NCBI GenBank assembly: GCA_002839415.1
Contig: PGXZ01000001.1
Location: 121,259 to 168,359 of the forward strand
From: Candidatus Saccharibacteria bacterium HGW-Saccharibacteria-1
GTDB taxonomy: Bacteria > Patescibacteriota > Saccharimonadia > Saccharimonadales > Saccharimonadaceae
Length of the DNA stretch: 47,101 bases
Direction of reading: 5' to 3'
Shown: one piece after another, positions 31,746 to 39,264 of the stretch
How the letters are laid out: each line of letters starts with the position of its first letter
Numbering within the stretch: the stretch's first letter is position 1
The notes under the pieces: model-generated
What the model saw: the letters and a program-made list of their open reading frames with translations, nothing else
Told to the model about the DNA's origin: nothing
Database searches by the model: none
Program-made: the position numbers and the translations under genes

Positions 31746-32398
31746 CAATCAAGGCCGTAGTAATTGATATTGACGATACACTTTGTTTGACCGAGGGTGT
31801 ATGTTACGATATGGAAACCGAGATTATGTTAAAAATGGGCCGTAAACCATTTTCGCGCGCAGTCCATATATCAACTTGGGGAACAGTGTTAAGGGAGGCA
31901 ATTTTAATTAGGTCGCCCGGGATTGACTATGGTGAGTTTAAAGCGTGTTTTCAGTCAGTTATGCGAGAATATGTTCAGGCTGGCAAATTAGATGTAATTC
32001 CGTTAGAAAATTATGCTACTCTCGATAAACTGATTGACGATGGCAAAAAGATAATACTACTAACATCACGCAGTGAGTTGGAGCTCGAGCATATGTTAAG
32101 GCCAGATCATGAATTGGCATCAAGTGTTCATGAATTTTACCACAAAGATAATATTAAATATCATAAACCAGATCCACGCGCCTTTGACGAGCTGCTATTG
32201 AATAACTCGCTAAATCCTGATGAATGTGTTTATGTTGGCGACTCTGTTGGTGATGCGGCGGCTGCAATTGGAGCGGGTTTAAAGTTTATTGCTAGTTTAG
32301 AAAGTGGACTTAGGAGTGAATCTGATTTTGCTAATTATCCGGTAGATGCTTTTGTTTATAAATTTCCTGATATAATAAAGTTTATTGATAAAATGTAA
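31742..32398 (+). CDS. HAD-superfamily hydrolase
   Basis: 218 aa. Motif I is VVIDIDDTLCLTEG (nucleophile Asp and acid Asp), motif II IILLTSRSE, motif III Lys in KYHKPDPRAF, motif IV VYVGDSVGDAAAA. The insertion after motif I fits a C1-cap phosphatase of the phosphoglycolate phosphatase/beta-phosphoglucomutase type. The substrate is unknown. Coupled to uppP by an ATGA overlap; the following membrane-protein gene starts 10 nt after its stop. Confidence 0.9.
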   Translation: MTIKAVVIDIDDTLCLTEGVCYDMETEIMLKMGRKPFSRAVHISTWGTVLREAILIRSPGIDYGEFKACFQSVMREYVQAGKLDVIPLENYATLDKLIDDGKKIILLTSRSELELEHMLRPDHELASSVHEFYHKDNIKYHKPDPRAFDELLLNNSLNPDECVYVGDSVGDAAAAIGAGLKFIASLESGLRSESDFANYPVDAFVYKFPDIIKFIDKM

Positions 32399-32408
32399 AG
32401 AGGACGAA

Positions 32409-33134
32409 ATGAAAGACTTGTTACTAAAAAAGATTCGGCTAAGTTATTATTTTATAATTTTATTCATTATATTTATGGTTGTTGTTGTGTTTTTGCCGCA
32501 TATTAAATTTGAAAGCGGCGCGCTGATGCTGTTTTCTGTCAACTCGTTTTTATATGGTTTTTATATCTCACCGATATTAGGTGCGCAAAAATCTAGGGTA
32601 GAGGAATTGCATAAAATTATACGATCCGAAGCAAATTCTATTTTTGCGATGGTTCTAAGTCTCAAAAAGCTGCCGAAAAACCTCCGTAATGAAATTCAAG
32701 GCATGTTCATGGACTATCTTAAGATTTCGGTTGCGCAAAAAAAGCCAGGTGAAGGCGAAATTAAATACGAGGCAATGATAACGTTTTGTTTGGATTATAA
32801 GGGTGATTATCAAGCTGAAATTGTCAAGCTGTTGGATAAGCTGGTGGCTAATCAGCAAAACCGCACAAATTTTGCAATGCAAATGGGCAATAAGGTTTAT
32901 AACAACGAGTGGATTATTATATTTATGTTGTTTGGTATCACGCTATCTTTCGTAATCTTGCTTGATGCTGGCGGTGGGTTTGTTTTCAAATTTTTGGCGG
33001 CTGTTTTATGTACTGGGCTTTCTATGCTTCTTGTAATCTTGGCAAAAATGTCGACACTTACTCATAAAAAGGCAAAACAAATTTGGGATCCTTTTAAAAA
33101 ATTGATTAGTAGTAGTTTTTATAGAATTGATTAG
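32409..33134 (+). CDS. four-helix membrane protein of unknown function
   Basis: 241 aa. Two N-terminal membrane segments (YYFIILFIIFMVVVVFLPHI; LMLFSVNSFLYGFYI), a cytoplasmic helical middle of about 100 residues (EELHKIIRSEANSIFAMVL), then two C-terminal segments (IIIFMLFGITLSFVILL; FLAAVLCTGLSMLLVIL). The arrangement resembles DUF4239-type proteins but I cannot assign it. The ATG at 32409 is preferred for the AAAGAGGA RBS; an upstream in-frame ATG at 32385 overlaps the HAD gene. Confidence 0.75.
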   Translation: MKDLLLKKIRLSYYFIILFIIFMVVVVFLPHIKFESGALMLFSVNSFLYGFYISPILGAQKSRVEELHKIIRSEANSIFAMVLSLKKLPKNLRNEIQGMFMDYLKISVAQKKPGEGEIKYEAMITFCLDYKGDYQAEIVKLLDKLVANQQNRTNFAMQMGNKVYNNEWIIIFMLFGITLSFVILLDAGGGFVFKFLAAVLCTGLSMLLVILAKMSTLTHKKAKQIWDPFKKLISSSFYRID

Positions 33135-33210
33135 TTATTTTATTATCATAGGTGTTGGCAAGCACTTGCGTCAACAGGGGTAATGGTGTACAATTGTTTT
33201 CTGTAAATAC

Positions 33211-33287
33211 GGGCCAGTAGCTCAGCTGGTTAGAGCGTCTGCCTCTTAAGCAGAATGTCGTGGGTTCAAGTCCCACCTGGCCCTCCA
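33211..33287 (+). tRNA. tRNA-Lys(CUU), CCA encoded
   Basis: Acceptor GGGCCAG/CTGGCCC, anticodon stem TCTGC/GCAGA around CTCTTAA (anticodon CTT), T-arm GTGGG-TTCAAGT-CCCAC, discriminator T, CCA. A TGTACAATT hexamer region (TACAAT near 33189) may be its -10. Confidence 0.93.
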
Positions 33288-33325
33288 AGAAAATAGACCT
33301 GTCGTCAAGATAGGTCTATTTTCTT
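33287..33325 (+). terminator. terminator of tRNA-Lys
   Basis: AAGAAAATAGACCT pairs with AGGTCTATTTTCTT across an 11-nt loop, ending in a T-rich tract. Confidence 0.82.
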
Positions 33326-33410
33326 GACTTAGCCCTAAGATGTCTATTGCGCTTATACTTACAATTTGATTAAATTAAGTGAATCATCATATTTAATGAA
33401 AGGTTGCAAT

Positions 33411-34256
33411 GTGAAAAATCAGAAACATCAATTTGGAAGTGCACATTTAGTTATTATCGTAGTTCTGTCGCTCGCTCTGATTGGCGCGCTTGGTTTTGTA
33501 TTTTGGCAGAATTTCATGCAACCAAAGGAAATCACTACTCAGACAAATAGTGTTGTCAAATCAACAACTGAAGATAAAGTTGAACAAATATCGCAAAATG
33601 AATTAGAGGCAATCGTAACGAGCGAACTAGGCTTTTTAAATGGAAAAACCAGCCTTGATCAGGTAACCAATCAGGAAAAGCTACATCTCGCCATAACTCT
33701 TTATGCAAAGGCTCACCCATCCGCTAGTGGTGTATACGTTCGAACAATTACAGCTAGTGAAGTCGATGATACTTTAAGTAGGGCGAGCATTTCGACCGAC
33801 GGCCTTGTCCACGAGTCGATTAAATGCACAACCGCAACAACACCGGTACATAATGAATATGATTATGATTCAAAAACCAAGACATACTCAAATGCTAATC
33901 ACGGTGGACATGGCATCGAAAAGCAGATAAGCGCCATATACTCAAAGGCTTCAAATTTCAAACAGGACAATAACCAGTTCTCAATAACATATAAATATGT
34001 GTTTGGTGTTTTGAGGGAATTTGGCGCTGGTGATTCGCCAATATTCGGAACTTATTCGGACGCAGAAAATGAAACTAATGCAATTTATGTATTTAAAGCC
34101 GCAAATGACGAAATTGGTTCTTCGGTGAGTATAGATGATCAGAAGAGTTATATTGAAAATAACTATAATTCATTTGAAAATAAACTATCAGCCTATACAT
34201 ATACTTTTAAAAAGAATGACGGTAAAATTAAATTAGTTGATTTTAGTGTTAAATAG
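33411..34256 (+). CDS. membrane-anchored extracellular protein of unknown function
   Basis: 281 aa from GTG at 33411, supported by GAAAGG 6 nt upstream; earlier in-frame ATGs would give a non-homologous extension. The N-terminus KNQKHQFGSAHLVIIVVLSL is the short basic stretch plus anchor helix I associate with many Saccharibacteria exported proteins. The outer domain is mixed alpha/beta with HNEYDYDSKTKTYSNANHGG, two short Glu/Asp-rich segments and a single Cys. No family recognised. Confidence 0.78.
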   Translation: MKNQKHQFGSAHLVIIVVLSLALIGALGFVFWQNFMQPKEITTQTNSVVKSTTEDKVEQISQNELEAIVTSELGFLNGKTSLDQVTNQEKLHLAITLYAKAHPSASGVYVRTITASEVDDTLSRASISTDGLVHESIKCTTATTPVHNEYDYDSKTKTYSNANHGGHGIEKQISAIYSKASNFKQDNNQFSITYKYVFGVLREFGAGDSPIFGTYSDAENETNAIYVFKAANDEIGSSVSIDDQKSYIENNYNSFENKLSAYTYTFKKNDGKIKLVDFSVK

Positions 34257-34299
34257 TTTTTTGACATTATAATTAAATAATCTGTAATAATAAGGTGCT

Positions 34300-34836
34300 A
34301 TGGCAATATACTTTTTAAGACACGGTGAAAGCGTTGCGAATGTACAAAATATATTTGCTGGACAAAAAAATAATGCACTATTAACACCCTTAGGTGTTGA
34401 ACAGGCGCGACAAGTTGGCGCTGAAATTAAAAAATTAAATATCAACCGAATAATCGCGTCAAATTTAACCAGGGCTATTGAAACGGCAACAGAAGTGGCT
34501 AATGTAATTGGTTTTGATAGTAACCGGATAGAAATTGATGAAAGAATTGCTGAATACGACACTGGCACTTTGACTAACGAGCCAATCAGAAAGATTTCTT
34601 CGTTAGATTTTATTAAAGTTGATGGCGCTGAAGATGTTAAACATTTTCATGATAGAGTTGTGTCATTTTTAAAGCAATATAAAAACAGCACCGATAATAT
34701 TTTAATGGTTAGCCACGCTGGAGTTGATAGGATGATTAAGGCCTCAAGTCGAGGGATTGATTTGAAGACTTTTTATGACATTCCAGGTTGTCCAAACACT
34801 TATTTGATCAAGCTAGATTTGGCTTGGCTAGATTAA
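34300..34836 (+). CDS. histidine phosphatase family protein (phosphoglycerate mutase-like)
   Basis: 178 aa. Catalytic RHG motif YFLRHGESVAN with His8; NLTRAIETATEVA gives the second Arg; EYDTGTL the acid/base region; second His in MVSHAGVDRMI. Short for dPGM, matching the broad-specificity phosphatase branch (CobC/PhoE-like). Substrate unknown. TATAAT at about 34267 and AAGG close to the ATG. Confidence 0.9.
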   Translation: MAIYFLRHGESVANVQNIFAGQKNNALLTPLGVEQARQVGAEIKKLNINRIIASNLTRAIETATEVANVIGFDSNRIEIDERIAEYDTGTLTNEPIRKISSLDFIKVDGAEDVKHFHDRVVSFLKQYKNSTDNILMVSHAGVDRMIKASSRGIDLKTFYDIPGCPNTYLIKLDLAWLD

Positions 34837-34935
34837 ACTAATTAAAAAACTGTTGTATATTGTGTGTTTTGTATTGTGCCGAAGGATTAAGCTCCCTATA
34901 ATTACTTTCAGTAAATAATTTAAAAAGGAGAAGGT

Positions 34936-36201
34936 GTGGTTCTACGTAAATATTTAATTATTGGTCTTACCGTTGCGGTGGCGGGTTTTACATTGGGTCA
35001 AACAGTCGTTTCGGCTCGACAAAATAATAATTATGGAAAGATTTCTGGTAAATATATTGTTGTTTTGAAAAACAACGCTAGCGCTTCGGATATTCAGACC
35101 GTTATTGGTAAACACGGCATTCAGACTACCGAGGAGTATAGTAATGTTATAAAAGGCTTTTCTGCTAACATGACAGAAGCAAAGGTTTCGGAAATTAAAA
35201 AAGACTCGAGAGTAGTTTATGTCGTTCAGGATCGCGTTGTTAGTGCTGATGGCAAGGTTTCACCAACTACTTCTACAACTAATACCCAAACAATTCCAAA
35301 TGGAGTCAAGCGTATTGGTAATAACGTTGCTAATAACGGTTCCGGCGTAAAAGTTGCAGTCTTAGATTCTGGTGTTGATTTAACGCACCCTGATTTGAAG
35401 GCTAACTTAGCTACTGTTAGCAAATCTTGTGTTTCAACGGCAAGAACGGCAAATGACGATAACGGACACGGAACGCATGTTGCCGGTACTATTGCTGCTG
35501 TAAATAATACTGTCGGTGTAGTAGGCGTTGCATCTGGTGCTAAAATCGTGCCAGTTAAGGTGCTTGATCGAACCGGTAATGGATCTTGGTCGACGGTTAT
35601 TTGTGGAATTGATTGGGTAACGGCAAATGCTGCGGCTTATAACATCAAGGTTGCAAATATGAGCTTATCAGGCACTGGCGTTAGTGATAATAATTGTGGT
35701 TATACTAATAATGATCCGCTTCATCAGGCAATCTGTCGATCGACTGCGGCTGGAGTAACTTATGTTGTTGCGGCTGGTAATGAAGGAGTGAATACTTCGA
35801 ACTCGGTACCGGCTTCTTATGATGATGCTGTGATTGCCGTCTCGGCCTTGGCTGATACTGATGGCGTAAAAGGTGGATTAGGTTTGTCAACTACCTATGG
35901 GGCTGACGATACTTTTGCTTCGTTTAGTAATTACGGTTCATCAGTAGATATTGCCGCACCTGGTGTAAACATCAAATCAACTTGGAAGGGTGGCACATAC
36001 TCAACAATCAACGGCACCAGTATGGCTTCACCACACGTTGCTGGAGCGGCTGTATTGTACTTGAAAACTAATCCATCGGCTAATTGGCAAACTGTAAAGA
36101 ATGCTTTAATTTCGGCAGGTGAAGCAAATGGCTTTGGCCATGTTGATGCTTCTGGGAATAATTTACACCCAGAACCAGTCGTGCTTGTAAATAATCTTTA
36201 A
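34936..36201 (+). CDS. secreted subtilisin/proteinase-K-like serine protease with I9 propeptide
   Basis: 421 aa. Signal peptide (about 1-27, GLTVAVAGFTLGQTVVSA), inhibitor_I9 prodomain (about 35-95: GKYIVVLKNNASASDIQ ... VVYVVQDRVV), then an S8 domain with Asp in VAVLDSGVDLTHPDL, His in DDNGHGTHVAGT and Ser in NGTSMASPHVAGAA. The likely product is a self-processed extracellular protease. Start is GTG with an AAGGAG RBS. Unlike the subtilase at 1.2-2.9 kb it should be released rather than anchored. Confidence 0.95.
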   Translation: MVLRKYLIIGLTVAVAGFTLGQTVVSARQNNNYGKISGKYIVVLKNNASASDIQTVIGKHGIQTTEEYSNVIKGFSANMTEAKVSEIKKDSRVVYVVQDRVVSADGKVSPTTSTTNTQTIPNGVKRIGNNVANNGSGVKVAVLDSGVDLTHPDLKANLATVSKSCVSTARTANDDNGHGTHVAGTIAAVNNTVGVVGVASGAKIVPVKVLDRTGNGSWSTVICGIDWVTANAAAYNIKVANMSLSGTGVSDNNCGYTNNDPLHQAICRSTAAGVTYVVAAGNEGVNTSNSVPASYDDAVIAVSALADTDGVKGGLGLSTTYGADDTFASFSNYGSSVDIAAPGVNIKSTWKGGTYSTINGTSMASPHVAGAAVLYLKTNPSANWQTVKNALISAGEANGFGHVDASGNNLHPEPVVLVNNL

Positions 36202-36223
36202 TTTTAAATAATTAGCGATAAAT

Positions 36224-36250
36224 AAATAGCCTACGTATAGTAGGCTATTT
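36224..36250 (+). terminator. terminator of secreted subtilase
   Basis: AAATAGCCTAC / GTAGGCTATTT hairpin with a short loop, ending in TTTTG immediately upstream of the next -10 element. Confidence 0.85.
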
Positions 36251-36253
36251 TGC

Positions 36254-36259
36254 TATAAT
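36254..36259 (+). promoter_or_regulatory. -10 element (TATAAT), leaderless start
   Basis: A perfect TATAAT 6 nt before the ATG at 36266, only 3 nt after the upstream terminator. Confidence 0.65.
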
Positions 36260-36265
36260 CAAATT

Positions 36266-36880
36266 ATGGATAAGATTGATTATAAGAAAAAGTTGAAGGA
36301 ATTATACCAAGCGAAATTAAACAAGGTTGCTACGGTTAATGTTCCCAAGATGAATTATCTGATGATTGATGGACATGGCGATCCTAATACCTCGCAGGAA
36401 TATGTAAATGCGATACAGGCACTATATCCGGTAGCTTACGGTATTAAATTTTACTGCAAAAAAGAACTAGGAATTGATTATGGCGTTATGCCATTAGAAG
36501 GTTTGTGGTGGTCGATCGATATGGAAAATTTTAGTACAAATACGAAAGAAGATTGGATGTGGACGGCGATGATTATGCAACCAGATTTTGTCGACAAGGC
36601 AATTTTTAATAAGATTATCGAACAGGTTAGGGTCAAGAAAGGTTTATTATCGATTGATAAAATAAGGTTTGAATCATATGATGAGGGCCGAGCGGCACAG
36701 ACTTTATATGTCGGTCCATATTCTGATGAAGATGATACTATTAAAAATGTACACGCATTTATAAGGGATCAAGGTGGCAGCTTGGCGTTGACTAATAAGC
36801 ATCATCACGAAATTTACCTCAGTGACCCGCGCCGTACTGATGCGGCCAAATTAAAAACGATAATTAGGCAACCTTATTGA
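36266..36880 (+). CDS. GyrI-like small-molecule-binding domain protein
   Basis: 204 aa. Matches stand-alone GyrI-like proteins: NYLMIDGHGDPNTSQEYVNA, IQALYPVAYGIKFYCKKE, PLEGLWWSIDMENF, DWMWTAMIMQPDFV and a second SHS2-like half with LYVGPYSDEDDTI, HHEIYLSDPRRTDAAKLKTI. These proteins bind hydrophobic or cationic ligands and may act as hydrolases or sequestering proteins. Monocistronic. Confidence 0.9.
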   Translation: MDKIDYKKKLKELYQAKLNKVATVNVPKMNYLMIDGHGDPNTSQEYVNAIQALYPVAYGIKFYCKKELGIDYGVMPLEGLWWSIDMENFSTNTKEDWMWTAMIMQPDFVDKAIFNKIIEQVRVKKGLLSIDKIRFESYDEGRAAQTLYVGPYSDEDDTIKNVHAFIRDQGGSLALTNKHHHEIYLSDPRRTDAAKLKTIIRQPY

Positions 36881-37000
36881 TATAATTTTTACATAATATA
36901 TTTAAAAAAGATTTTGCTTGAGATTATTTATAAAGTTTTTGAAAGCTATAGACTGTAAGTAATTACATATTACTATCGTGTTCTGATAAAATGATAATAT

Positions 37001-37810
37001 ATGTTTAAACGTTTACTAAATTTATTTGACAAATTAAGGCCAATTGAAACACTAAATGTTGGCTTTGATTCTGGTGGTAGATTCAAGCCGACTATCGTGA
37101 TGTTGCATGGAATTGGTGCAACGTATAAAACCTGGGATGTTTTAAATGCCGAACTTGAGACCTCTAAATATAGAATTATTGCAATTGATTTATTGGGCTG
37201 TGGTTTATCGCCAAAGCCTAGGCTGTGTCAGTATAGTGTCGATGATCATGTTAAGTATTTACGAAAAACAATAAAAAAATTAAAAATACGTAGGCCCTTT
37301 AAAATTGTTGGACATTCGATGGGCTCTATTATAGCCGCTAAATACTGCAGGCTGTACCCAAGCCGAATAAAAGAAGTATTTTTGCTTAGTTTACCGATTT
37401 ATTTTAAAGATAATAAAAACGTTAATTTTTCACACAAACGTACAGACTTTTATCTAAAAGCTTATGAATTTATATCTCAAAAAAAAGATTTGACAATTAA
37501 ATATTCAAAACATGTTCGTAACATCCTGCGAATTAAGGACGGAATAAATATTGACGAGGATTCCTGGGATGGTTTTAGTAGGTCACTAAGGAATACTATT
37601 ATTAAACAAAATACATTTGATGATATATCTAATTTAAAGTTACCCGTACATATAATTTTCGGTGCATTGGACGAGTTTTTAGTGCAAGAAAACGTATACA
37701 AATTAGATAAATTTAAAAATGTAGACATTACGAAATTGAGTGGAATAAATCACACGATTACACCCCGTTTCGCAAAAAGTGTAGCTGAAATCATAAATAA
37801 GTCCTATTGA
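37001..37810 (+). CDS. alpha/beta hydrolase
   Basis: 269 aa. VMLHGIGATYKTWDVL (oxyanion), DLLGCGLSPKP, nucleophile elbow IVGHSMGSIIA, acidic residue in FGALDEF and catalytic His in INHTITPR: a complete triad. Substrate unknown; the class includes esterases, lipases and C-C hydrolases. AATATATG sequence directly before the start implies a leaderless message. The 120-bp gap upstream holds nothing else. Confidence 0.9.
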   Translation: MFKRLLNLFDKLRPIETLNVGFDSGGRFKPTIVMLHGIGATYKTWDVLNAELETSKYRIIAIDLLGCGLSPKPRLCQYSVDDHVKYLRKTIKKLKIRRPFKIVGHSMGSIIAAKYCRLYPSRIKEVFLLSLPIYFKDNKNVNFSHKRTDFYLKAYEFISQKKDLTIKYSKHVRNILRIKDGINIDEDSWDGFSRSLRNTIIKQNTFDDISNLKLPVHIIFGALDEFLVQENVYKLDKFKNVDITKLSGINHTITPRFAKSVAEIINKSY

Positions 37811-37869
37811 TGGTTTATCGTTGTATCTGTTTTGGATAGTCGCGAGGCAATCTTGTGGTTGCAATCTGT

Positions 37870-37875
37870 TATAAT
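37870..37875 (+). promoter_or_regulatory. -10 element (TATAAT), leaderless Nudix start
   Basis: Perfect TATAAT 6 nt before the ATG at 37882; it decides the start against an earlier in-frame GTG (37855), which would lie upstream of the promoter. Confidence 0.7.
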
Positions 37876-37881
37876 ACATCT

Positions 37882-38343
37882 ATGAGTTCAAATTATTTAT
37901 TTCAATATTGTCAAAAATTAGTGGTGTTGTCAGCCGACAAACAAGCGGTTTTACTGGCAAAGCGCAAAGACGAAGCTGATTACAATGGTGTGTTTTCATT
38001 TATTGGCGGTAAGTTGGAGACTACTGATTTAGATTTAGTCGAAGGTATGCGACGTGAAAAAAACGAAGAAATTGGCGCCGATGCAATTGTAAAGATATTA
38101 CCAAATGAAACTTTTAATAAATATTTTATTAAAAAGGATGGTAGTTGCATGGTACTGCCTCATATTGCTGGCGTGTTTAAATCAGGTGAAATCAAATTAA
38201 ATAACGAATACAGTGAGTACAAATGGGTGCCGATTGCCGAGCTTGATAGTTTTGAGCCAAAGATCGAGAATATAAATGAACTTACGATTTGGGCGGCTAC
38301 AAAAGTATATATTGCCAATGACGGTGAATTTGTTGAAATTTAG
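37882..38343 (+). CDS. Nudix hydrolase
   Basis: 153 aa. The Nudix box is SFIGGKLETTDLDLVEGMRR then EKNEEIGA: the RE..EE.G core is intact, with one extra residue between the first Gly and the REx part compared with the consensus. AKRKDEADYNGVF precedes it. It should cleave a nucleoside diphosphate linked to another moiety (house-cleaning or RNA/NDP-sugar turnover). The stop is 4 nt before the esterase gene, so the two are probably cotranscribed. Confidence 0.88.
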   Translation: MSSNYLFQYCQKLVVLSADKQAVLLAKRKDEADYNGVFSFIGGKLETTDLDLVEGMRREKNEEIGADAIVKILPNETFNKYFIKKDGSCMVLPHIAGVFKSGEIKLNNEYSEYKWVPIAELDSFEPKIENINELTIWAATKVYIANDGEFVEI

Positions 38344-38346
38344 TCG

Positions 38347-39246
38347 ATGATTAGTAAGCAGGCAAAGGTTATCAAGAAAATATTAAAAGCTTCTAATAAG
38401 AAATTGGAGCATAATATCAAGCATACCCTTGAAAAACGTAAAAAATACGAAAAAAGCTTGACCGCTATTAAATTATTATCCAGAAAATCAAAAATTGAGT
38501 GGACTGACGTTGAGGGTGTTAGGGTTGCATGGGTTAGTCCGCTTGTTGAAGACGTGGAACGTACAATCATATATATCCACGGTGGTGGTTTTGTTTACGG
38601 TCTTTCTGCGGTTCATGTGGCCTACGTCGATCGATTAGCAGAGGTTTGTCGAGCAAAGGTGTTATTGATCGATTATAGTTTGTCGCCCGAAGCTCGGTTT
38701 CCAGTTGCTTTGAATGAAATCTATAAAATCTGGAAACACTTAATTAACGATGGGCTTGATCCTAGTAAAGCAGTTTTAATGGGTGATTCAGCTGGGGCAA
38801 GTTTGTCAATCTCGGTCGCATTGAAACTTAGGAGTAATCAATTACCTCAGCCTTCGTGCTTAGTGCTTTTTTCGCCATCCGTTGACAGTACTCTGGGTCA
38901 AGAAAGTTATATTTATAATAATGACAAAGATATTATTTTAGACAAAGAAATTATGGACTATTTTGTTGACTCGTATGTCGGACAGACTGATCGAACTGAT
39001 GTTTTAATATCACCAATACGAGCTGATTTACATAGTTTACCATCATTGTTATTACAAGTTGGGTCTGATGAAGTTTTACTTGATGAGTGTAAAATATTTG
39101 TTGAAAATGCAAAAAGAGACGGCGTTGATGCGACGTTAAAGATTGGAAAGGGTATGTGGCACAACTGGCATTTGTCAGCTGAGCGTATGCCCGAATCAAG
39201 TGAGTCATTAAAAACAGTTGCCGACTTTATTGCCGGCAACTGTTAA
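38347..39246 (+). CDS. alpha/beta hydrolase, HSL-family esterase
   Basis: 299 aa. Hormone-sensitive-lipase family motifs: IIYIHGGGFVYG (HGGG oxyanion), VLMGDSAGASLSISV (GDSAG nucleophile), acidic residue in VGSDEVLLDE and His in GMWHNWHL. Acts on short-chain acyl esters. Preceded by an N-terminal Lys-rich helix. Follows the Nudix gene by 3 nt; an inverted repeat overlaps its last codons and stop. Confidence 0.92.
   Translation: MISKQAKVIKKILKASNKKLEHNIKHTLEKRKKYEKSLTAIKLLSRKSKIEWTDVEGVRVAWVSPLVEDVERTIIYIHGGGFVYGLSAVHVAYVDRLAEVCRAKVLLIDYSLSPEARFPVALNEIYKIWKHLINDGLDPSKAVLMGDSAGASLSISVALKLRSNQLPQPSCLVLFSPSVDSTLGQESYIYNNDKDIILDKEIMDYFVDSYVGQTDRTDVLISPIRADLHSLPSLLLQVGSDEVLLDECKIFVENAKRDGVDATLKIGKGMWHNWHLSAERMPESSESLKTVADFIAGNC
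39213..39244. terminator. inverted repeat overlapping the esterase stop codon
   Basis: AACAGTTGCCG / CGGCAACTGTT, perfect 11-bp stem with a 10-nt loop, spanning the last codons and stop at the convergent esterase/phosphoketolase junction. The T-tract is poor, so termination is only probable. Confidence 0.6.
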
Positions 39247-39264
39247 TTGATTAGTTAGTTTAGA

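Noticed and set aside
33106-33288. 60-codon minus-strand ORF
   Set aside because: It is the complement of tRNA-Lys; antisense-tRNA peptides of this kind are a well-known false positive.
37855-37881. Earlier GTG start of the Nudix gene
   Set aside because: The TATAAT at 37870-37875 lies downstream of it, so the codon would not be on the transcript.
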